Shown here: positions 24,727-33,697 of the stretch, piece after piece | How positions within the stretch are numbered: the first letter of the stretch is position 1 | How the letters are laid out: each line of letters starts with the position of its first letter | Source: Winogradskyella ouciana | GTDB lineage: Bacteria; Bacteroidota; Bacteroidia; Flavobacteriales; Flavobacteriaceae | Assembly: GCF_009709615.1 (NCBI RefSeq) | Contig: NZ_WJYA01000001.1 | Location: 62,001-126,000, forward strand | Length of the DNA stretch: 64,000 bases | Reading direction: 5' to 3' | Made by a program: the position numbers and the translations under genes | The notes under the pieces: generated by a model | Databases searched by the model: none | Seen by the model: the letters and a program-made list of their open reading frames with translations, nothing else | What the model was told of the DNA's origin: nothing

Positions 24727-26001
24727 ATGCAACGCGACGAACAAATTTTTGAACTCATAGAAGCTGAAAGAGAACGCCAAACCGATGGTATTGAGCTTAT
24801 TGCCTCTGAGAATTTTGTTAGCGACCAGGTCATGGAAGCTGCAGGTTCTGTATTAACCAACAAATATGCTGAAGGTTATCCTGGTAAGCGCTACTATGGT
24901 GGTTGCGAAGTGGTGGATGAAGTTGAGCAAATTGCTATTGATAGAGCTAAAGCTTTATTTGGCGCAGCTTACGCTAATGTGCAACCACATTCTGGTAGCC
25001 AAGCCAATACGGCTGTTTTTGCTGCGTGCTTAAAGCCTGGCGATACTATTTTGGGATTTGATTTATCTCATGGAGGTCATTTAACACATGGTTCTCCTGT
25101 TAATTTCTCAGGAAAGCTTTATAATCCGACATTTTACGGTGTAAAGAAAGACACAGGATATATTGATTATGATATGTTAGCAGATCAGGCAGAAAAAGTA
25201 AAGCCAAAAATGATTATTGCTGGTGCGTCTGCATACTCACGTGATATTGACTTTGCCAAGTTTAGGGAAGTTGCTGATAATGTAGGAGCTGTGTTATTGG
25301 CTGATATATCGCATCCTGCTGGATTGATTGCCAAAGGCATACTAAATGATCCAATGCCACATTGCCACGTGGTAACCACAACGACACATAAAACCTTAAG
25401 AGGGCCAAGAGGTGGAATGATTATGATGGGTGAGAATATCGATAATCCATTTGGAATTACCTTAAAAAGTGGGAAACTTAGAAAAATGTCTGGTCTTTTG
25501 GATTCGGCTGTATTCCCAGGAAATCAAGGTGGACCGTTGGAGCATATCATTGCAGCTAAAGCCATTGCTTTTGGTGAAGCGTTAACCGATGACTTCTTAC
25601 ATTATATGCTACAAGTGAAAAGCAATGCTGATGCTATGGCGAAAGCGTTTGTGGCAAAAGACTATAATTTAATTTCTGGTGGAACGGACAACCACATGAT
25701 GTTGATTGATCTTAGAAATAAAAATATTACTGGTAAAGATGCTGAAAACGCATTAGTAAAAGCAGATATTACGGTAAACAAGAACATGGTACCATTTGAT
25801 ACGGAATCTCCTTTTGTGACTTCAGGTATCAGAGTAGGAACTGCTGCGATTACAACGAGAGGCTTAAAAGAAAACGATATGAGCTATGTGGTGGATTTGA
25901 TTGATGAGGTGATTACCAATTATGAAAATGAAACGGTATTAGAGGGTATTGCCAAAAAAGTGAATGAATTAATGGGAGGGAGACCTTTGTTTACTGCTTA
26001 G
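24727..26001 (+). CDS. glyA: Serine hydroxymethyltransferase
   Basis: This PLP enzyme interconverts serine and glycine and charges tetrahydrofolate with one carbon. The 424-aa protein starts [18 protein letters not shown] at 24727; a 20-residue upstream extension is rejected. Motifs: [44 protein letters not shown], the PLP lysine in [16 protein letters not shown], and the C-terminal [12 protein letters not shown]. It converges on the beta-helix gene across a perfect palindrome. Confidence 0.98.
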   Translation: MQRDEQIFELIEAERERQTDGIELIASENFVSDQVMEAAGSVLTNKYAEGYPGKRYYGGCEVVDEVEQIAIDRAKALFGAAYANVQPHSGSQANTAVFAACLKPGDTILGFDLSHGGHLTHGSPVNFSGKLYNPTFYGVKKDTGYIDYDMLADQAEKVKPKMIIAGASAYSRDIDFAKFREVADNVGAVLLADISHPAGLIAKGILNDPMPHCHVVTTTTHKTLRGPRGGMIMMGENIDNPFGITLKSGKLRKMSGLLDSAVFPGNQGGPLEHIIAAKAIAFGEALTDDFLHYMLQVKSNADAMAKAFVAKDYNLISGGTDNHMMLIDLRNKNITGKDAENALVKADITVNKNMVPFDTESPFVTSGIRVGTAAITTRGLKENDMSYVVDLIDEVITNYENETVLEGIAKKVNELMGGRPLFTA

Positions 26002-26016
26002 AAAATATTTAGAGAC

Positions 26017-26049
26017 AGACCTCACAGGTTTTCTAAACCTGTGAGGTCT
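26017..26049. terminator. Bidirectional terminator-like palindrome between convergent genes
   Basis: AGACCTCACAGGTTT, 3-nt loop TCT, then its perfect 15-bp complement. It lies between the ends of glyA and the beta-helix lipoprotein gene. The motif AGACC..AGGTTT-AAACCT..GGTCT recurs at 44303-44333. Confidence 0.75.
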
Positions 26050-26093
26050 AAAGATTGTATAAAAAGCCTTTCGACTTAGTTTGAAGGGATTTT

Positions 26094-27671
26094 TTAATCC
26101 TCCTCAAAAACCACACTTTCATAAGTACCAGCATCAGATGGATTGGCGCGAGCGACATTTAAAATATCAAAAGGTACTTGGCTAGTGAACGTTGCATTAC
26201 CAATACCATTGGCACCAGAATCTGCGCCAATACGCATTAGGTTTTCAAAAGGGTCTTCAAAATCTGGATCTTGGTTAAAGACATTGCTTTCGTAGAACGT
26301 GGTGTTATTAAACTCGTAGTTGCCAGTTCCGCTGAGGTTATCATTATCAAAGCGCAAGAGGCAATTGGTGAACTTAAAGTTGAAAACTGCGCCTTCGTTT
26401 TCCAATAAAAACTCAGGATTATCATTACCGTAAATAATACAGTTATTAAAATTGGCTTCCGTTAAATCGTTAATGACTATAGCGTCTTCTTCAACAAAGG
26501 TGAAGTCATTGAGGAGTAGGGCAGGGAACTGTCTAAAACTACTGTTCCAATAATTAGCTATGGTGCAATGTGTAAAATTGTATTTGCCTCCTAATGTTCC
26601 TGCAAAAGAAGATTGTCCAGAGTTATTAATCACCACATTTTCAGCCGTAATCGATGTTGCTCTCCCTAAAATTCCAAACCCACTGGAATTGTATACTTGT
26701 GAATTGGTAATGGTCAATTTATCGTTTGGTGCATTTTGATCTCCTTCTGATAGAATACCAATAGTTGCATTTTTTATGGTCGTATAATTGATAGTATTGT
26801 TCTCACTACCATTAAACAACCAAATGGTTCCCCATTGACCAGGAACATCTTCAAAAAGAGGCTCTAAACGATCACCAGAAAGAATGACTTCATTTTCCAG
26901 AACTACTTGATCTGTGCTTAGTTCTCCATTGATGTTTAAACTTCCTCCATCAGTGACGATGATACCAGAATCAGCATGGAAATGTACGCGTGTACCTGCT
27001 TCCATGGTTAGTGTTTGTCCATCATCAACGCCAGCATAACCGTAAATCACATAAGGTTTTTCGTTGGTAAAGGTGAGTTCGTCATTTTCTAAGAAGCGAC
27101 CTTGTAAGGTGGTTTCGTCATCATCGCCATCACCATCAACATCAAAAGTCAAGGTTTCTATAATACCAGTGGTTTCATCCCTTGCAGGATATATAAAAAC
27201 GGCATCCTTTACCAGAGTGACTAAATCTACATCTTGCTGATTATTACCTGAGTCAAACAAGATTCGATCTGTATATAAAAACTGAATATCGGACGCAGAA
27301 AGTATTTCAATATCTATGGTGGTTTCAATAAAAATAAACAGGCTATCATTTGCCAAAAGCTCTACATCTTCAAAAAATTTACCTTCTTGTGCACCTTCTA
27401 ATCCTGTTGTGCCATCAACGTTCATTCTGTAAAAGGAATTCACGCCATTCTCCAATTGAATCGTTGGGATGACAATATCATCATCACTTCGGTTATATAC
27501 TTTTAAATTGTACGTGCTAGAACCAATGTTGGTAAAAACGGTATCTAAATAAACGGTGTCCTTAGCAAACTCGAGACTTCCGGTACTTGGAGAGAAATCA
27601 AAATCCTTACGGCAAGAACTCCAAAATAATAATACAACTAGGCAAATAAAGAATGATAGCAGTCGCTTCAT
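26094..27671 (-). CDS. Right-handed parallel beta-helix lipoprotein
   Basis: A 525-aa lipoprotein from ATG at 27671 with lipobox LLFWSSC followed by RKDFDFSPS. The first third is Ig-like (VYLDTVFTNIGSSTYNLKVYN). From about residue 200 it shows repeated short strands with stacked Asn and hydrophobics (AENVVINNSG, FTHCTIANYWNSS, NCIIYGNDNPEF), as in right-handed beta-helices. These are usual in Bacteroidota surface proteins, some acting on polysaccharide; no catalytic site is evident. Confidence 0.8.
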   Translation of the reverse strand: MKRLLSFFICLVVLLFWSSCRKDFDFSPSTGSLEFAKDTVYLDTVFTNIGSSTYNLKVYNRSDDDIVIPTIQLENGVNSFYRMNVDGTTGLEGAQEGKFFEDVELLANDSLFIFIETTIDIEILSASDIQFLYTDRILFDSGNNQQDVDLVTLVKDAVFIYPARDETTGIIETLTFDVDGDGDDDETTLQGRFLENDELTFTNEKPYVIYGYAGVDDGQTLTMEAGTRVHFHADSGIIVTDGGSLNINGELSTDQVVLENEVILSGDRLEPLFEDVPGQWGTIWLFNGSENNTINYTTIKNATIGILSEGDQNAPNDKLTITNSQVYNSSGFGILGRATSITAENVVINNSGQSSFAGTLGGKYNFTHCTIANYWNSSFRQFPALLLNDFTFVEEDAIVINDLTEANFNNCIIYGNDNPEFLLENEGAVFNFKFTNCLLRFDNDNLSGTGNYEFNNTTFYESNVFNQDPDFEDPFENLMRIGADSGANGIGNATFTSQVPFDILNVARANPSDAGTYESVVFEED

Positions 27672-27750
27672 AAACAAAATAATTATGGCTTAAAAATATA
27701 ACTTTTGAAGTTAGGAATTATTATGATGAGGGTTAATTAATGCAGATTGT

Positions 27751-27838
27751 GTCATTCAGAGGGAAGTATGACCGAAGAATCTGTTTATTTGTGTTAATGA
27801 TTATTGAGATTCTTCACTCGTACCTCGTTCTGAATGAC
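27751..27838. repeat. Composite palindromic element (GTCATT...AATGAC family), copy D
   Basis: 88 bp. The left arm starts GTCATTCAGAGGGAAGTATG and the right arm, read in reverse, starts GTCATTCAGAACGAGGTACG; both then reach GAAGAATCT. The arms form a roughly 32-bp imperfect inverted repeat. It ends 5 bp from the next stop codon. Confidence 0.75.
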
Positions 27839-27843
27839 ATAGG

Positions 27844-28608
27844 CTAATCCTTTACATTAGCTGCTTCACCATATTCCTCAAGCAAAATGAGAAATAATTG
27901 GCTATTTAAAACCAATGCTTCTAAAAGCTCCATTTTCTTTTCATCTTTCAATAACTCAGAACTGATGCCTTTGGCAGAACAGAAATCGTAAAAGAGCTTG
28001 GTTTTATTTTCTGGAATATTTAGATTTTCAGTAACAAGCCTTTTATTGAAAAATGAACTTGTGCTGAAAAGTGAGTCCATCTGTTTATAGGTTATTGGCG
28101 TGTATTCATGTAATTTTTCCTTTTTTCTTTTAAAAAGCTTAACGACCTGGCCTATTAGGTAAACAAAATCAACTCCATAAGTCGCACCAGCTGGTTGATA
28201 TAAACCTGGGTTATTTTTTATGTCCTCTTTTATTAAATTATGAAGCTCTACGTTGTAGGTTTCAACTTCAAAAACAGGTTGCTCAGGTTCTGCTTTCACT
28301 TCAACTTCGTCTAACGCGTTTGTAATTTTTTTAAGTTCAAAAACATTGGGTTCTTCAAAATGAGTTTGGGTTAAAACCACGGTTTTTTGATGGTAAAAGA
28401 TGGACTCAAAAGCAATGGTATCGCTAACCTTGGCGACGATACTAAAGTTGCCGTCTTTGTCTGTAACCGTAAGCCTGTTCTGGGTTTTGTTTACTACTTT
28501 AATGTCCTTGACCGTAGATTTTGAATCGTAAACTTTTCCTTCAAAGGTCTGCCCAAACAATAAAGTATTGAAGAGCAATAGGCTAAAGACTGAAAAGAAT
28601 TGACGCAT
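27844..28608 (-). CDS. Exported carboxypeptidase-D-like regulatory domain protein
   Basis: A 254-aa protein from ATG at 28608 (MRQFFSVFSLLLFNTLLFGQ), signal peptide with N-terminal Q. Residues about 21-100 form a carboxypeptidase-regulatory-like sandwich (FEGKVYDSKSTVKDIKVVN, RLTVTDKDGNFSIVAKVSD). The remainder is helical, with YGVDFVYLIGQVVKLFKRKK and a final LFLILLEEYGE. Function unknown; this architecture is common in flavobacterial envelope proteins. Confidence 0.8.
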   Translation of the reverse strand: MRQFFSVFSLLLFNTLLFGQTFEGKVYDSKSTVKDIKVVNKTQNRLTVTDKDGNFSIVAKVSDTIAFESIFYHQKTVVLTQTHFEEPNVFELKKITNALDEVEVKAEPEQPVFEVETYNVELHNLIKEDIKNNPGLYQPAGATYGVDFVYLIGQVVKLFKRKKEKLHEYTPITYKQMDSLFSTSSFFNKRLVTENLNIPENKTKLFYDFCSAKGISSELLKDEKKMELLEALVLNSQLFLILLEEYGEAANVKD

Positions 28609-28689
28609 AGCGATGGATTGGTGCAATAAAGAAAAGCTTTTAACACTAAAGTAATACTTACATTAAAAAAACTTTAACCTAAAATACTG

Positions 28690-29079
28690 TTAATTGAAAA
28701 GCGCTGCGATTTCTGGTGTAATGCGTGTTGGTCTCTTGGTTTTGGCATCCATAAAACACCATTTGGTTTCAGACGTTGTAATTAGCTTACCGTTATTTTG
28801 ATTAAAAATTTCAACATGACGAATGGAAGTGACACCTTCTGACTTTGATACATAGGTTTTAATATTGAGTTGGTCACCTAAAACGGCCTGACTTTTATAT
28901 TCTATATGATGGCTCACTAAAACCCAAAAGTAGTTGTCTAGTATATCTTGTGAAGTGTTCTGTAGCCAATGTTTTTCAGCAATGTCTTGTACCCATTGTA
29001 CGTAGCGCACATTGTTGACATGGTTGAGTTGATCTAAATCGTCTTTTGTAACAGTTATGGTTTTTTGAAATATCTGCAT
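28690..29079 (-). CDS. Acyl-CoA thioesterase, hotdog fold (4HBT type)
   Basis: A 129-aa hotdog-fold protein from ATG at 29079. The 4HBT/YbgC hallmark is the early LDQLNHVNNVRYVQWVQDIAE, which places an Asp or Asn near the active site, then a central strand HIEYKSQAVLGDQLNIKTYV. It likely hydrolyses acyl-CoA; chain-length preference cannot be told. Cytoplasmic. Confidence 0.9.
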   Translation of the reverse strand: MQIFQKTITVTKDDLDQLNHVNNVRYVQWVQDIAEKHWLQNTSQDILDNYFWVLVSHHIEYKSQAVLGDQLNIKTYVSKSEGVTSIRHVEIFNQNNGKLITTSETKWCFMDAKTKRPTRITPEIAALFN

Positions 29080-29105
29080 CAAATAGTTATTGATGCTTAA
29101 AGATA

Positions 29106-30014
29106 TTATTTCTTTGAGAAAAGACTTTTAATACCAAAGAAGAATTTGCCAAAAGCTGTACGTTCTCTTTCTCCATTTTTAATAGCTTCTCGTTTGGCGA
29201 TGCGTTCAGCCTTCCATTTCGCTCTTCTGGCTTTATTTCTCTCTTTCCATTTTTGATGATGTTCTCTAATAGCTCTGGATTTTTCTTGTTCAGCTTCAGA
29301 AGCCACTAATTCTGGTTCATCATAACTCATATTGCAATGGTTAGTGTATTGTTGAACAGCAGTAATACCACCAACGATAACTTCACCTAATAGCAAATCT
29401 TCATCTAGTTCAATTACTATGTTGTAAATGTTGGAGTTTCCGATGGTAATTTCAGTTGTTTTCATACCTACGTAAGAGATAATTAGTACATCACCTGTAT
29501 TTACCTTTATGGAATACTTGCCATCAAAATCAGTTTGAGCACCTGTGTAAGTCCCTTTAATAATTACCGAAGCACCTGGCAGTGGCAAACCATCGTCTGC
29601 TGTTGTAACGATTCCGGAAACTGTTCTTTGATTTATAACTGATGTTGCGATTTTCCCTTTTACTTGGGGTGTATTTAAAGAATCAACTTTTACAGTTCTT
29701 GGTTCACCTTGTGCATGTATGTCTTGATGACCTAAAGCCATAAACGCAAATAGACCAGACGCGGCTATGGACAAATAGTTGTTTTTGTCTTTTCTGGCTA
29801 AAATCTTTTCCCTATTGAGTTGTTGTGTTTTAAATCTGCCACAGAGATTGTTTTCGTTTTCAAAAGTTTTTATGACTTGTTCATCTGACTTGGATGTAAA
29901 ATCGATAACGGTTTTGTTGCAGGCAGCACAATGACGGCCTTTTTCTCTGGGTGTCATTTTGTTCCAGTCTTCATGGCAAGGCTCTGGAATACTAATGAAA
30001 ATAGTTTTTTTCAT
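29106..30014 (-). CDS. Membrane protein with Cys-rich N-terminus and carboxypeptidase-D-like domain
   Basis: A 302-aa protein with an unusual layout. A cytoplasmic N-terminus (residues 1-75) has four cysteines (IPEPCHEDW, GRHCAACNKTVIDF, NNLCGRF) in a possible zinc-binding arrangement. One hydrophobic segment (YLSIAASGLFAFMALG, about 80-95) follows, ending HAQ as in a signal-peptide cut. A SusC-like carboxypeptidase-D domain (VSGIVTTADDGLPLPGASVI) comes next, and a highly charged tail rich in Lys and Arg. The family is widespread in flavobacteria but uncharacterised. Confidence 0.8.
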   Translation of the reverse strand: MKKTIFISIPEPCHEDWNKMTPREKGRHCAACNKTVIDFTSKSDEQVIKTFENENNLCGRFKTQQLNREKILARKDKNNYLSIAASGLFAFMALGHQDIHAQGEPRTVKVDSLNTPQVKGKIATSVINQRTVSGIVTTADDGLPLPGASVIIKGTYTGAQTDFDGKYSIKVNTGDVLIISYVGMKTTEITIGNSNIYNIVIELDEDLLLGEVIVGGITAVQQYTNHCNMSYDEPELVASEAEQEKSRAIREHHQKWKERNKARRAKWKAERIAKREAIKNGERERTAFGKFFFGIKSLFSKK

Positions 30015-30102
30015 GGTTGTTTGATTTATACATCAAAGAACCAAAAGCAAAGCATAATATAAAATGTAGAATGAGGGAACTGTCCTTTTTGGTGAGTGAA
30101 GT

Positions 30103-31131
30103 TTACTTTTCCTTTATTTTGACCTCAAAAAGTTTGTCCCAATTTTTACCAGTGACAAAGATAGTTCCGCGTTCTGGATGGTATGCAATGCCGTTGAGAA
30201 CATCTAATTCGTCATGCTGCGTCACTAGTTTTTTAAGTGGTTCAAAATCAATAACGCCTTCTACACCTCCTGTTTTAGGGTTAACGATAACCACACCGTT
30301 TCTATGATAGATATTGGCGAAAATTTTTCCGTCAATCCATTCTAACTCGTTAAGTTGAGGTATTTTCCCTTTTTCAGTATATACCTGGACATAACTCTCT
30401 TCGGTCAGGGTTTTAGAGTTTATGTACCATATTTTTTCTGTACCATCAGATTTGTAAAGTGTTTCGCCGTCATTACAAATTCCCCAGCCCTCCTTGCTTT
30501 TTCCGTAGTTAAAGGAACTTAGCTTTTCCAAAGTATTTACATCATACACAAAGCCTCTATTTTCTTTCCATGTGAGCTGATATATTTTGTCATCAAGAAT
30601 AGTAAGCCCTTCACCAAAATAGGAGTCATCTAAATTGACGTTCTTCAAAACTTCACCAGTTTCATAGTTTACTTTTCTAAGCTTTGATTCTTTATACTGG
30701 CCAGTACTTTCATAGAGTTCTCCATTATGAAACTCAAGCCCTTGAGTGTAAGATGAAATATCGTGAGGATAGGTATTTACAACTTCATAAGTATATATAG
30801 TCGGAATGATATTGTTATAAATCTTAATTGGCATGGATACCGTTGCAGATTTATCATCATAAGTTACCGTTGCAGAAATTGTCTTTTCTCCTAAAGTTAT
30901 GTTGTTGAGTACAGCATCTGCAGTAATAGGTTCACCATCCAATTGATAATCAACGCTAGTGATATTAAGTTGTTTCGGATTATTAATGGATAAATTTAAC
31001 GTATCTCCAAGTGTAAAAGCTTTGGCTTTAGATTTTATAGATAAACCTGTTTGTTTAGAAGCATTGGTGTCTCCGCAATTGGTGAGTACAAGGCTTAAAC
31101 AAATGAGAACAAAGTATTTATATAACTGCAT
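30103..31131 (-). CDS. Glutaminyl-peptide cyclotransferase (glutaminyl cyclase)
   Basis: This enzyme turns an N-terminal glutamine into pyroglutamate. The 342-aa protein starts at ATG 31131 and is a lipoprotein (lipobox LVLTNC). After an Ig-like linker (about 20-100) comes the five-bladed propeller of the plant/bacterial cyclase family: SYTQGLEFHNGELYESTGQY, DSYFGEGLTILDDKIYQLTW, EGWGICNDGETLYKSDGT, LNELEWIDGKIFANIY and VLNGIAYHPERGTIFVTGK. Many exported proteins in this window are predicted to start with Q, so they are natural substrates. Confidence 0.94.
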   Translation of the reverse strand: MQLYKYFVLICLSLVLTNCGDTNASKQTGLSIKSKAKAFTLGDTLNLSINNPKQLNITSVDYQLDGEPITADAVLNNITLGEKTISATVTYDDKSATVSMPIKIYNNIIPTIYTYEVVNTYPHDISSYTQGLEFHNGELYESTGQYKESKLRKVNYETGEVLKNVNLDDSYFGEGLTILDDKIYQLTWKENRGFVYDVNTLEKLSSFNYGKSKEGWGICNDGETLYKSDGTEKIWYINSKTLTEESYVQVYTEKGKIPQLNELEWIDGKIFANIYHRNGVVIVNPKTGGVEGVIDFEPLKKLVTQHDELDVLNGIAYHPERGTIFVTGKNWDKLFEVKIKEK

Positions 31132-31224
31132 ATGTTTAATGAATATTTTTGGCAAGTTATTAATAAAAATTCAGTTTAAAAATCATTGTTAAGCCCAAAC
31201 AGGGCATTGGAACTTCGTAACGAG

Positions 31225-31329
31225 AATTAAACCTACAATAAAACTGGATTTTTTATAATTTTCAGCATAGCATCACTATAGTTAAACTTAAAAAATAGTG
31301 TAATGTTCTGTTTTGCAGTAGGTTTAATT
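31225..31329. other. Structured element with 12-bp terminal inverted repeats
   Basis: AATTAAACCTAC (31225-31236) and GTAGGTTTAATT (31318-31329) are perfect inverted repeats. Inside is a second pair CACTAT (31274-31279) and ATAGTG (31295-31300). It is noncoding and sits upstream of ffs. It could be a small non-autonomous element or a folded RNA. Confidence 0.4.
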
Positions 31330-31354
31330 TGCAGTAGATTTTCTAATATTTTGT

Positions 31355-31386
31355 TTGGGTTATAGTATTAAAAGGTTGTATCTTTG
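31355..31386 (+). promoter_or_regulatory. ffs promoter
   Basis: TTG (31355-31357), 21-bp spacer, TATCTTTG (31379-31386), an exact TAnnTTTG box. Transcription would begin about 5 nt later, at the 5' end of the SRP RNA. Confidence 0.75.
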
Positions 31387-31390
31387 CAGC

Positions 31391-31486
31391 CGGCAAGTCC
31401 TACACAACCAGCTCCTGCTGAATCCCCCAGGACGGGAACGTAGCAAGGGTACGCGGTCGTAGCGGTGTGATGTAGGTAGCTTGCCT
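31391..31486 (+). ncRNA. ffs: Small signal recognition particle RNA (4.5S type)
   Basis: The ends GGCAAG (31392-31397) and CTTGCC (31480-31485) pair to close a long hairpin. The apical part has the conserved SRP domain with CCCCCAGG, ACGGGAACGTAGCAAGGG and the asymmetric loop bases of helix 8, followed by GTACGCGG. A T run follows at once as terminator. Its size (about 95 nt) matches the bacterial small SRP RNA that binds Ffh. Confidence 0.95.
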
Positions 31487-31492
31487 TTTTTT
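31486..31492 (+). terminator. T-run terminator of ffs
   Basis: The closing stem of the SRP RNA (GGCAAG/CTTGCC) is followed directly by seven T. Confidence 0.7.
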
Positions 31493-31496
31493 ATTT

Positions 31497-31518
31497 ATTC
31501 TTGCGAAGGCAGGAATCT
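31497..31518. repeat. Half-element of the GTCATT...AATGAC family
   Basis: ATTCTTGC-gaag-GCAGGAAT then CT, just after ffs. One stem pair is a G-T wobble. Confidence 0.6.
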
Positions 31519-31615
31519 CTTCATTTAGTTTCCGAATCCATCAACATTTCATATCATCATTCTAAATTTTTGCTGCTGGAATTTTGTATTTTGCAATTTG
31601 AATTTTATAAATATT

Positions 31616-32419
31616 ATGTCTAAAGTTGTTTTAATCACAGGTGGTTCTTCGGGAATTGGAAAATCGGTTGGCGAATTTCTTAAAACCAAAGGGTTTGTAG
31701 TTTATGGAACAAGTCGTAATCCTGATAAATATCCTGATAGTAAATTTCCTATTGTAGCTTTAGACGTTACCAAAACAGAAAGCATAAAAAGTTGTATTGC
31801 TGAAGTCCTAAAGCTCGAAAACAAAATAGATGTCTTAATTAATAATGCTGGTGCAGGCATTACTGGTCCTGTAGAGGAAATTCCTGATGAAGAAATTAAG
31901 CGCAATTTTGAAACCAACTTTTTTGGGCCTATTAATGTGATTAAAGCTGTTTTACCGAGTATGCGTTCACAAAATTCTGGATTGATTATAAACATTACAT
32001 CCATTGCTGGTTACATGGGATTGCCGTTTAGAGGTGTTTATAGTGCGAGCAAGGGAGCTTTAGAGTTAATTACCGAAGCTTTTAGGATGGAACTCAAGGA
32101 TTTTAATATTGAAATGACCAACGTAGCACCAGGCGATTTTGCTACTAATATTGCGGCAGGTCGCTACCATGCACCTGTATTGGAAGATTCGCCATACAAA
32201 GAGAAATATGGACATTCTTTAAAAACAATGGATGCTCATGTTGATGAAGGTGGTGATCCTAATGAAATGGCAAAAGCGATTTACAACATCATTCAGACTT
32301 CTAAACCCAAAATTCATTATAAAGTCGGTGCCTTTATGCAGAAATTTTCTGTTGTTTTAAAACGAATCCTTCCAGATAAAGTTTATGAAAAAATGCTGAT
32401 GAAGCATTATGAGTTATAG
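31616..32419 (+). CDS. SDR family oxidoreductase
   Basis: A 267-aa classical short-chain dehydrogenase from ATG at 31616. The cofactor motif is VLITGGSSGIGKSVGEF, NNAGAG follows near residue 82, and the catalytic Ser and Tyr-x3-Lys are in NITSIAGYMG and YSASKGALEL. The long C-terminal part (KPKIHYKVGAFMQKFSVVLK) is typical of the group acting on retinol-like, steroid or other lipid alcohols, but the substrate is not known. Confidence 0.92.
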   Translation: MSKVVLITGGSSGIGKSVGEFLKTKGFVVYGTSRNPDKYPDSKFPIVALDVTKTESIKSCIAEVLKLENKIDVLINNAGAGITGPVEEIPDEEIKRNFETNFFGPINVIKAVLPSMRSQNSGLIINITSIAGYMGLPFRGVYSASKGALELITEAFRMELKDFNIEMTNVAPGDFATNIAAGRYHAPVLEDSPYKEKYGHSLKTMDAHVDEGGDPNEMAKAIYNIIQTSKPKIHYKVGAFMQKFSVVLKRILPDKVYEKMLMKHYEL

Positions 32420-32467
32420 TTGATATTTGGTACGCTATTTGAGGTATGTTCTTCAAATCTAGCTATT

Positions 32468-32896
32468 ATGAAATCTAAGAAACTCTTCCCCTTACTGCTT
32501 ATTACTATTTTGTTTTTTGGCTGCGATGATTTTTTAGACTGTGTAGCAGGTCGCAATCCAAGTTTGCCAGATAAGACATTTCCCATTGCTTCTACCAGTA
32601 CTTATTATTATGTAGATATTTCAGCTGAGATAAAGAATGAGCCAAGGGATAATAATTATGATTATTTTTTTGAAATTAATGAAGCCGATTTACCAGAAGG
32701 TGTGGGTTACTTTATAAATAACAGAATTATTAGCTTTGAAGGACTGCCTGTGGAAACAGGAACTTTTGAAATTGAGGTTTACTTATATGTAGAAGGCCCA
32801 GTTAATGTAGAATACGATGATGATGGAGATGCCTACTACACGGATACTTTATGCAATCACAGTACACAGAAGACATATACCTTAATTGTTCAATAA
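32468..32896 (+). CDS. Hypothetical lipoprotein
   Basis: A 142-aa lipoprotein from ATG at 32468 with lipobox ILFFGC (MKSKKLFPLLLITILFFGC). The mature part looks like one Ig/cadherin-like beta-sandwich (YYFINNRIISFEGLPVETGT resembles a putative-Ig He-PIG style repeat: state, then what is 'not seen'). It is rich in Asp and Tyr and ends in KTYTLIVQ. No family recognised with certainty. It lies 48 bp after the SDR gene in the same direction. Confidence 0.65.
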   Translation: MKSKKLFPLLLITILFFGCDDFLDCVAGRNPSLPDKTFPIASTSTYYYVDISAEIKNEPRDNNYDYFFEINEADLPEGVGYFINNRIISFEGLPVETGTFEIEVYLYVEGPVNVEYDDDGDAYYTDTLCNHSTQKTYTLIVQ

Positions 32897-32922
32897 CTTG
32901 TTAATATATTTTGACTATTTCT

Positions 32923-32955
32923 TTGAAGTCAACCTAACGAATAGTTGTAAATTTG
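32923..32955 (+). promoter_or_regulatory. Candidate promoter of the transaldolase-like gene
   Basis: TTG (32923-32925), 22-bp spacer, TAAATTTG (32948-32955), an exact TAnnTTTG box, 27 bp before the ATG. Confidence 0.5.
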
Positions 32956-32982
32956 CAACAACTAAAAACACAACAATTTTTT

Positions 32983-33636
32983 ATGAAATTTTTTATTGAT
33001 ACAGCAAACTTAGACCAAATCAAAGAGGCTCAAGATATGGGCATTTTAGATGGCGTAACAACAAACCCATCTTTAATGGCTAAGGAAGGCATTACTGGTA
33101 CGGATAACATTATGAAACACTATGTAGATATTTGCAATATTGTAGATGGAGATGTTTCTGCAGAGGTTATTTCTACCGATTTTGATGGCATGGTTAGAGA
33201 AGGTGAAGCTTTAGCTGAATTACACGATCAAATCGTTATTAAATTACCAATGATAAAGGATGGTGTAAAAGCTTGTAAATATTTTTCTGATAGAGGTATA
33301 AAAACTAATGTTACATTGGTGTTTTCTCCAGGACAAGCAATACTAGCCGCAAAAGCTGGTGCAACTTATGTATCTCCATTTATTGGTCGTTTGGATGATA
33401 TTTCTACAGATGGTTTAAATCTTATTGCAGAAATTCGTCATATCTATGATAACTACGCTTTTGAAACACAAATACTAGCAGCCTCTATTCGTCACACTAT
33501 GCACGTTATTGATTGTGCTAAATTGGGAGCAGATGTAATGACAGGTCCTTTAAGCTCAATCGTTGGCTTATTAAAGCATCCTTTAACGGACATTGGCTTA
33601 GAGAAATTCTTAGCAGATTACAAGAAAGGAAATTAG
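32983..33636 (+). CDS. fsa: Transaldolase-like fructose-6-phosphate aldolase
   Basis: A 217-aa TIM-barrel enzyme from ATG at 32983 ([16 protein letters not shown]). [24 protein letters not shown] with the Schiff-base lysine, and [11 protein letters not shown] are diagnostic of the short transaldolase/FSA (TalC) group. It could act as transaldolase in the pentose phosphate pathway or as fructose-6-phosphate aldolase; the short group is mixed. A terminator follows at 33661-33697. Confidence 0.93.
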   Translation: MKFFIDTANLDQIKEAQDMGILDGVTTNPSLMAKEGITGTDNIMKHYVDICNIVDGDVSAEVISTDFDGMVREGEALAELHDQIVIKLPMIKDGVKACKYFSDRGIKTNVTLVFSPGQAILAAKAGATYVSPFIGRLDDISTDGLNLIAEIRHIYDNYAFETQILAASIRHTMHVIDCAKLGADVMTGPLSSIVGLLKHPLTDIGLEKFLADYKKGN

Positions 33637-33660
33637 AAAAGAATTAATTGATATAATTAT

Positions 33661-33697
33661 AAAGCATCTTAACGTTTAGCGATAAGGTGCTTTTTTT
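33661..33697 (+). terminator. fsa terminator, overlapping the convergent gene's 3' end
   Basis: AAAGCATCTTA (33661-33671) pairs with TAAGGTGCTTT (33683-33693) with one G-T wobble, then a T run to 33697. Most of it lies inside the last codons of the convergent lipoprotein gene. Confidence 0.75.
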
